Assembly (NCBI RefSeq): GCF_937934665.1
Contig: NZ_CALGYW010000027.1
Coordinates: 1-10,749 of the forward strand
Direction: 5' to 3'
DNA length: 10,749 nucleotides
From: an uncultured Anaerococcus sp.
GTDB taxonomy: Bacteria; Bacillota; Clostridia; Tissierellales; Peptoniphilaceae
The number at the start of each line of letters is the position of its first letter. The first letter of the stretch is position 1. The notes under the pieces were generated by a model. It was not told where the DNA came from. It did not search any database and saw only the letters and a list, made by a program, of their open reading frames with translations. The position numbers and the translations under genes were made by a program. Of this stretch, positions 6,624-10,749 are shown piece by piece.

Positions 6624-7427
6624 TTATATACTGTAATTTACCCAAGCTATTATATCGCCTATTACTTCATCTTTGGCATATTCATTCATGATTTCGTGGT
6701 ATAGACCCTTATAGATTTTGATTTGGCAATCTTTTGATGAGTTATTTTCAAAAAAGTCAAAAGAATCTTTAAAATTAACTAGGGCATCGTCCCTACCGTG
6801 AAGGATTAATACTGGGTAAGAGAAGTCTTTTTCATTTTCCTTAAACCATCCTATACCATCTCCAACGGCATAAAGGAGGCCTAATTGGTATTTCTTAAGA
6901 TTTAGTGGATCTTTTGCATAATCTTCGACCACTTCTTTTACAGAGCATACCCCGTCAGTAAGTTCGTTTGGAATTTCTATGTGTGGGTCCTAACCAGGTT
7001 CAACCATCTTTGTCATCTGGTTATTATCATGGGTAAGACCACCTGAAGTGATGATGCCTGTTAGCTTTTTGTCTTTATACTTTGCCCCATAAAGACTTAC
7101 CGCAAAGCCACCCATAGAATGACCTAGCAAAAATACTGGTTTGTCAGGATTTTCTTCTATGGCCTTATCTACAACTACATTTACATCCTCTAACATGTCG
7201 TTGTAGTCCTTGTAAAAACCTCTCTCGCCCTCCGACTGGCCGTGGCCCCTGTGGTCAAACCTGTAGGTTGAAAAACCTGCCTGGTGGAATTTTTCTGCCA
7301 CATAATCATACCTGCCGGAATGTTCTGCAAGACCGTGAACTATTACCACAGCTGCCTTGACGTTTTCTACCTCTTCTTTTTTGTAAAATAAATTAATGCC
7401 GTCAAATGATTTAATAAAATCTGTCAT
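6624..7427 (-). pseudogene. Monoacylglycerol lipase-like alpha/beta hydrolase interrupted by an in-frame TAG
   Basis: One reading frame runs from ATG 7427 to the TAA at 6624 (267 codons including the internal TAG), the usual length of a bacterial monoacylglycerol lipase / Hydrolase_4 protein. The oxyanion region is VIVHGLAEHSGRY (28-40), followed by FDHRGHGQSEG. The nucleophile elbow is GHSMGG with Ser104, the acid is Asp214 in HGRDDALVN, and the base is His244 in KGLYHEIMNE. A TAG codon at 6992-6990 (codon 146) cuts the protein between Ser104 and the Asp/His pair. The residues on both sides (MVEPG, then DPHIEIPNEL) are normal for the family, so one substitution such as TTG to TAG would explain it. 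Start choice: AAGGAGAAGGT immediately precedes ATG 7427; upstream in-frame codons lack a site. Without readthrough the product would be inactive. A base-calling error or suppressed stop are alternatives. Intact relatives hydrolyse monoacylglycerols or lysophospholipids in the cytosol. Confidence 0.85.
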
Positions 7428-7440
7428 ACCTTCTCCTTTG

Positions 7441-7454
7441 TGAAAACGTTTATT
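7441..7454 (-). promoter_or_regulatory. Possible cre-like (catabolite control) site in the hydrolase leader
   Basis: TGAAAACGTTTATT matches 12 of 14 positions of the CcpA cre consensus TGWAANCGNTNWCA. It lies between the predicted transcription start and the ribosome-binding site of the hydrolase, where CcpA could block elongation. A match of this quality can arise by chance in AT-rich DNA. Confidence 0.3.
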
Positions 7455-7457
7455 ATT

Positions 7458-7479
7458 TATGTAAAGCTTACATATTATA
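7458..7479 (-). promoter_or_regulatory. Hydrolase -10 box overlapping a palindromic putative operator
   Basis: On the minus strand TATAAT (7479 to 7474) is followed at once by the inverted repeat TATGTAA-AGC-TTACATA (7458-7474), which would cover the transcription start. A second small palindrome, GGCTT-G-AAGCC (7480-7490), lies in the spacer. No good -35 box is seen, which fits an activator- or repressor-controlled promoter. The regulator is unknown. Confidence 0.4.
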
Positions 7480-7510
7480 GGCTTGAAGCCCTCCACTATT
7501 ACTTTTACCA

Positions 7511-7556
7511 AAAAAATAAAAAGCCTTCTGAAAAATAAATAATTCAGAAGACTTTT
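7511..7556 (-). terminator. Intrinsic terminator of panE-panB
   Basis: Starting 10 bases after the panB stop, a 14-bp stem (7543-7556 with 7519-7532, one G-U pair on the minus-strand RNA) encloses a 10-base loop. It is followed by T-rich sequence (7522 to 7511). The pairing is better on the minus strand than on the plus strand, where it has a C/A mismatch. Confidence 0.8.
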
Positions 7557-7565
7557 AAAATATTT

Positions 7566-8393
7566 TTATAAATCACTTAGATCTACTTTTTTATTAAAGG
7601 AATATTCTTCGCTTGGGAAGGTTCCGTTTACAGATTCTTCATGGTAGGCGTTTAAGCCCTTTAGCATTTCATCCCTAACGTTGGCAAAGATTTTTACAAA
7701 TTTTGGTTTGAAATCTGGATACATACCTAGCATGTCTTGTAAAACAATTACTTGGCAATCTACGTCTTTTCCTGCACCTATACCAAGGATTGGAACTTTT
7801 ACGCTTTCTGCGATTTTTTTACCAACTACACTTGGTACACATTCAAGGACTATGGAGAAACATCCTGCTTCTTCAAGGGCCTTGGCATCTTCTATTAGCT
7901 TTTTAGCTGATTCTGGGGTTGTTCCTTGAACTTTAAAACCACCAAGCATGGTAGATGATTGTGGAGTAAGACCGATATGACCCATTACAGGTACACCTGC
8001 CTTTATAATTGTCTTGATAGTATCAACATATTCTGTACCACCCTCAAGTTTTACACAGTCACAACCTGTTTCCTTAAAGATTTTTACAGCATTTTTAACT
8101 GCTTCTTCCTTAGAAACTTCATAAGAACCAAATGGCATATCTACAGTGATAAAAGTATTTTTTGCCCCTCTTACAACTGCACTTCCGTGGTGGATCATAT
8201 CTTCAACTGTTACAGGTACTGTAGAATCATAACCTAGCATGGTCATGCCAAGAGAGTCTCCAACTAGGATAATTTCAACATCACTGTCATCCACAATTGA
8301 TGCCATTGTGTAGTCATAAGCTGTTACATAGGCAAATTTTCTTTTTTCTTCCTTGTACTTTTTAAAGTCTAGTATAGACATTTTCTTTTTCAT
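7566..8393 (-). CDS. panB: 3-methyl-2-oxobutanoate hydroxymethyltransferase (ketopantoate hydroxymethyltransferase)
   Basis: A 275-residue cytosolic enzyme that transfers a hydroxymethyl group from 5,10-methylene-tetrahydrofolate to 2-ketoisovalerate, giving ketopantoate, the first committed step to pantothenate and CoA. The (beta/alpha)8 barrel residues are all present: Asp46 in VGDSLGM and Asp85 in VDMPFGSYE (magnesium/ketoacid ligands), Glu117 in VKLEGG, GHIGLTPQS (138-146), and the catalytic Glu184 in VLECVP. The length is normal. ATG 8393 overlaps the panE stop as ATGA, with GAGG seven bases upstream, so translation is probably coupled to panE. An internal ATG at codon 5 is a less likely start. 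The substrate ketoisovalerate can be supplied by valine deamination through the ilvE gene in this window. Confidence 0.96.
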   Translation of the reverse strand: MKKKMSILDFKKYKEEKRKFAYVTAYDYTMASIVDDSDVEIILVGDSLGMTMLGYDSTVPVTVEDMIHHGSAVVRGAKNTFITVDMPFGSYEVSKEEAVKNAVKIFKETGCDCVKLEGGTEYVDTIKTIIKAGVPVMGHIGLTPQSSTMLGGFKVQGTTPESAKKLIEDAKALEEAGCFSIVLECVPSVVGKKIAESVKVPILGIGAGKDVDCQVIVLQDMLGMYPDFKPKFVKIFANVRDEMLKGLNAYHEESVNGTFPSEEYSFNKKVDLSDL

Positions 8394-9301
8394 AATTCTT
8401 CCTCTTTGGCCTTTATAAGTAGGCTTATAGCCTCATTATAAGGACTTTTTCTATTTTGTTTCCTAGCCTTATCCACTATAACCTTGTTTATCTTATCAAT
8501 CTCAGTTTCATTTCCCTTAAGAAGGTCCGCCCTCATTGAGGAGGTATTCTTGCCAGTTTTTTCTGCTGTCATAAGAACTTTTTCAAAAGTTTTTTCCTTA
8601 TCAAAGTCAAAACCCTCGAGGTTAAAAATTTCGCAAGCCTCATAGACAAGGTTTTTCGACATTTCTCTTGCATAATCGTCTTTATAAATACAAGCATTTT
8701 CCCTATCAAGTAGGGCAGTAATAGCGTTAATCCCTATATTTATAAAAAGTTTTTCGATTACAAGCCTATCTATATCATGGCTTACTTCTAGATCAAAGCC
8801 TGATTCTTCAAGGACTTTTTTTACGATCTTTACACTTTCATAATTAAAATCATTTTGACCCAAATAAGTCATCCCACTTCCTGCATGGAAAATTTTCCCA
8901 TAAGATAGTTGGGTTGCTCCGTGAGTGGTAGAGCCTATTACAACCTGATTTTTATCCTGAAATTCCTCTAAGTCTTTATCATTGCCATAGCCATTTTGTA
9001 GGCTAACTAGGATGGTATCCTCAGAAATAAGACGAGAAATATTTCTAAGGGCCTCTAAATTTTTGATAGCCTTTATAAAAACAAAGATGATATCAGGTCT
9101 TGGCATATCTTCATCATACTTATAGCAAGGGATCTTAGACGTTTTAGACTCGTCATTATTTTCTTTAACTTCTATCCCCTCTTTGTTAAGCCTAGTTATT
9201 TTTTCCTTCCTATGGTCAATCAAAAAGACTTGGTTTTTTTCTGACAAAACCGATGCAAATATTAAGCCCATGGCACCTGCACCAAGTATTGCAATTTTCA
9301 A
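8390..9301 (-). CDS. panE: 2-dehydropantoate 2-reductase (ketopantoate reductase), TTG start
   Basis: A 303-residue NADPH-dependent reductase of the PanE/ApbA family converting ketopantoate to pantoate. The N-terminus MKIAILGAGAMG holds the Rossmann GxGxxG. FVFIKA and SLQNGYGN follow, then the catalytic lysine in IEKLFINIGINAITAL (Lys184), and the C-terminal SSMRADLLKGNETEIDKINK with the conserved glutamate. I place the start at TTG 9301: a full GGAGGAG (9311-9305) sits immediately upstream, and the protein then begins exactly as family members usually do. The alternative ATG 9313 would put that ribosome site inside the coding region, adds only MEEI, and has no site of its own. It is first in a two-gene unit with panB (4-base overlap). 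PanE is sometimes hard to tell from other ApbA-like ketoacid reductases, but the pan context supports it. Confidence 0.92.
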   Translation of the reverse strand: MKIAILGAGAMGLIFASVLSEKNQVFLIDHRKEKITRLNKEGIEVKENNDESKTSKIPCYKYDEDMPRPDIIFVFIKAIKNLEALRNISRLISEDTILVSLQNGYGNDKDLEEFQDKNQVVIGSTTHGATQLSYGKIFHAGSGMTYLGQNDFNYESVKIVKKVLEESGFDLEVSHDIDRLVIEKLFINIGINAITALLDRENACIYKDDYAREMSKNLVYEACEIFNLEGFDFDKEKTFEKVLMTAEKTGKNTSSMRADLLKGNETEIDKINKVIVDKARKQNRKSPYNEAISLLIKAKEEEL

Positions 9302-9318
9302 AATCTCCTCCATATCCT

Positions 9319-9355
9319 ATAAAAAATTATAGAAAAACCAAATTTCTTAGTTTAA
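9319..9355 (-). promoter_or_regulatory. Probable panE-panB promoter
   Basis: On the minus strand a perfect TATAAT (9331 to 9326) lies 24 bases before the ATG/SD region, with a weak -35 TTAAAC (9355 to 9350) at 18-base spacing. The predicted start near 9319 leaves almost no leader before ATG 9313, which favours the TTG start of panE. Confidence 0.5.
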
Positions 9356-9517
9356 GTAAAATCTTAATTTTTCCTCTAAATATCAACTCCCTAACCTTAA
9401 TAAAATCCAAAAAAATTCGTAACTTTGTTAAATTTTATTCTATTTCAATTATTATAACTAGAAATATATTTATTGCAATAAATTCTCTTATTTTTTCTTT
9501 AAATTCTAAAAAAATTA

Positions 9518-9545
9518 TTGTTAATTTTTTACTTTGCCTTATAAT
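9518..9545 (+). promoter_or_regulatory. panC promoter
   Basis: TTGTTA (9518-9523), 16 bases, then TATAAT (9540-9545). The predicted transcription start is near 9552, about 58 bases before the panC ATG. Confidence 0.65.
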
Positions 9546-9560
9546 ATCCCTAGAAACTAG

Positions 9561-9577
9561 CTCATAAAATTTATGAG
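9561..9577 (+). promoter_or_regulatory. Perfect palindrome in the panC leader, possible operator
   Basis: CTCATAAA-A-TTTATGAG is a perfect 8-1-8 palindrome roughly 10 to 25 bases after the predicted panC transcription start. The one-base centre makes a tight RNA hairpin awkward and a dimeric repressor site plausible. No match to a named regulator is claimed. Confidence 0.4.
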
Positions 9578-9609
9578 AGCCTTAAACTTTGATTTCATAG
9601 GAGAAAACA

Positions 9610-10449
9610 ATGCAAGTTATAAAAAAAATTGACGAACTAAGGGAAATATTAAAACCATACCGCAAAGAGGGAAAGACTATAGGCCTTGTTCCAACCATGG
9701 GCTTTCTTCACAAGGGCCACGCCAGCCTTATAAAAAAAGCTGTAGAAGATAATGACATTGTAGTTGTATCTGACTTTGTAAACCCAATCCAATTCGGACC
9801 AAACGAGGACCTAGAGACCTATCCAAGAGATATAGAGGCTGACAGCAAGCTTTGTGAAGAAATTGGGGCAGACTTTATCTTCAATCCTGAACCAAGTGAG
9901 ATGTATCACGATAAAAAAGCTTTTGTAGATATAGAAAGCCTATCGGATAACCTATGCGGAGCAAAAAGACCAGGCCATTTTAGGGGAGTATGTACAGTTT
10001 GTACCAAGCTTTTTAATATAGTAGGCCCTGACAGGGCATATTTCGGCCAAAAGGATGCTCAACAACTTGCCATAATTAAAAAACTAGTTTTAGACCTAAA
10101 CATACCAGTAGAAATTATACCAGTACCAATAGTTAGAGAAGACGATGGCCTTGCCATGTCATCAAGAAATACTTATCTAAACAAAGAAGAAAGAAAGGCT
10201 GCCCTTTGCCTATCAAAAGCAATTTTTGAAGGAAAAAAAATGGCGGCTGATGGCTATGAAGTAGACCGAGTATTAGATAAAATGACAGAGATAATAAAAG
10301 CTGAATCTTTAGCCAAGATTGACTATATAAGTGCAGTTAACCTAGAGACAATAGAAGATGTAAAAACTTTTAACCAAGATACCCTAGTTGCCCTAGCAGT
10401 ATATATAGGCAAAACAAAACTAATCGATAACTTTATCTATAGGGTGTAA
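9610..10449 (+). CDS. panC: Pantothenate synthetase (pantoate--beta-alanine ligase)
   Basis: A 279-residue cytosolic enzyme joining pantoate and beta-alanine with ATP through a pantoyl-adenylate. The nucleotidyltransferase signature is VPTMGFLHKGH (27-37) with His34 and His37. Pantoate/ATP-site motifs follow: DFVNPIQFGPNEDLETYPRD, YFGQKDAQQ, and REDDGLAMSSRN, the KMSKS-like loop. The length is typical. AGGAG lies 5 bases upstream of ATG 9610. It is transcribed divergently from panE-panB, so all three enzymes needed after ketoisovalerate are here except the beta-alanine source. panD is not in the window, so beta-alanine must come from elsewhere. A long terminator follows after 8 bases. Confidence 0.97.
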   Translation: MQVIKKIDELREILKPYRKEGKTIGLVPTMGFLHKGHASLIKKAVEDNDIVVVSDFVNPIQFGPNEDLETYPRDIEADSKLCEEIGADFIFNPEPSEMYHDKKAFVDIESLSDNLCGAKRPGHFRGVCTVCTKLFNIVGPDRAYFGQKDAQQLAIIKKLVLDLNIPVEIIPVPIVREDDGLAMSSRNTYLNKEERKAALCLSKAIFEGKKMAADGYEVDRVLDKMTEIIKAESLAKIDYISAVNLETIEDVKTFNQDTLVALAVYIGKTKLIDNFIYRV

Positions 10450-10457
10450 ATAAATAA

Positions 10458-10510
10458 AAAACTGGCTTTATAAAATCAAGAAAAGTGATTTTATAAAGCC
10501 AGTTTTATAT
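10458..10510. terminator. Long bidirectional terminator between panC and a LacI-family gene
   Basis: A 21-bp perfect inverted repeat (10458-10478 with 10486-10506) surrounds a 7-base loop AGAAAAG. The arms start with AAAA and end with TTTT, so each strand has a U-rich end. It lies 8 bases after panC and 85 bases beyond the convergent minus-strand gene, and probably serves both. Confidence 0.85.
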
Positions 10511-10594
10511 TACAAAAAATCCATAAACTAAAACTTAGCAAGGTAAGCTCTAACAATAAAATTTTGCTATCTAAAGCGTTTTTTACATTTTAAA

Positions 10595-10749
10595 CTATAG
10601 GCCCCTCTTGCTTGTTTCCTTTTCTATAATCTTGGCATCAAGGGTAATATTAGTCTCTGCTTTCTCATTATTTAAAATCTTAAGGAGGTTATCGATGGCG
10701 ATTTCTACCTGGTCAGATATCCTTTGGTCAATCGATGTTATGGCTTGGT
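10595..10749 (-). CDS. LacI-family transcriptional regulator, C-terminal 50 residues (runs off the right edge)
   Basis: Reading the minus strand from the window end gives QAITSIDQRISDQVEIAIDN and a further 30 residues, ending at TAG 10597-10595. The TSIDQ motif followed by a helix (VEIAIDNLLKIL), a short spacer and a strand ending in glutamate-rich residues is the usual C-terminal ligand-domain end of LacI/GalR regulators. There the signature is (L)T(S/T)IDQ plus a helix. The DNA-binding end is outside the window, so its target and sugar or nucleobase ligand are unknown. It is convergent with panC. Codon use matches its neighbours. Confidence 0.72.
   Translation of the reverse strand, partial: QAITSIDQRISDQVEIAIDNLLKILNNEKAETNITLDAKIIEKETSKRGL

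Larger units (their letters stand above)
9314..9609. other. Divergent panE / panC control region, very AT-rich
   Basis: About 296 bases between panE (minus) and panC (plus). Outside the two promoters and the 9561-9577 palindrome I see only A/T-rich sequence with T tracts and no riboswitch. A plus-strand frame of 104 codons here is low-complexity, rich in Ile, Ser, Lys and Asn, and overlaps panE, so I do not treat it as a gene. Confidence 0.5.

Noticed and set aside
7681..8237. Two plus-strand frames of 82 and 92 codons
   Set aside because: Both are antisense to panB, whose catalytic motifs fix the real coding strand.
9253..9567. 104-codon plus-strand frame in the panE/panC gap
   Set aside because: It overlaps panE in antisense, is low-complexity (Ile/Ser/Lys/Asn from AT-rich DNA) and spans the panC promoter.
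1..10749. CRISPR array, insertion sequence, tRNA or rRNA genes, phage or defence genes
   Set aside because: No regularly spaced repeats, transposase motifs, tRNA cloverleaf or defence-type domains were seen on either strand.

Overview
The window looks like a chromosomal segment of a low-GC Gram-positive anaerobe. The signs are strong A/T bias, purine-rich Shine-Dalgarno sequences, a T-box leader and a possible cre-like site. Protein style suggests a clostridial-type peptide/amino-acid user such as a member of the Peptoniphilaceae (Anaerococcus-like). That placement is an impression from sequence, not a database result.

Left end (1-1400): a flavocytochrome c / fumarate-reductase-like FAD protein that enters from outside the window. 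It is broken twice: an in-frame loss just after the N-terminal dinucleotide-binding glycine motif, and a one-base loss in an A-run near 807-810. A terminator follows at 1361-1398.

Branched-chain amino acid operon (1625-5259): a promoter and a complete T-box leader with its intrinsic terminator (about 1662-1915) precede three tightly packed genes. These are a YkvI-family membrane transporter, a branched-chain aminotransferase (ilvE), and an iron/zinc-type alcohol or hydroxyacid dehydrogenase with a GldA-like metal site. Both gene junctions overlap. The specifier loop contains ATC, so isoleucine is the best candidate effector. A coherent reading is import of branched-chain amino acids, deamination to 2-oxo acids, and NAD(P)H-dependent reduction to 2-hydroxy acids.

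Middle (5260-7560): a 535-base gap with several hairpins and hints of small hydrophobic ORFs, an unrecognised 176-residue cytosolic protein on the minus strand, a 295-base gap, and a monoacylglycerol-lipase-like hydrolase on the minus strand. The hydrolase is interrupted by a single in-frame TAG that separates the nucleophile serine from the Asp and His of the triad.

Pantothenate block (7511-10506): panE-panB on the minus strand with a 4-base overlap, and panC divergently on the plus strand. These give ketoisovalerate to ketopantoate to pantoate to pantothenate; panD is not in the window. 2-Ketoisovalerate, the PanB substrate, is what IlvE makes from valine, so the two blocks may be metabolically linked. 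A 21-bp perfect hairpin ends panC and faces the C-terminus of a LacI-family regulator that runs off the right edge on the minus strand.

Two of the eight largely or fully visible genes carry inactivating lesions, which suggests either recent gene decay or local sequence errors. The intact, regulated T-box operon is the most interesting unit; no wholly new type of system is evident.
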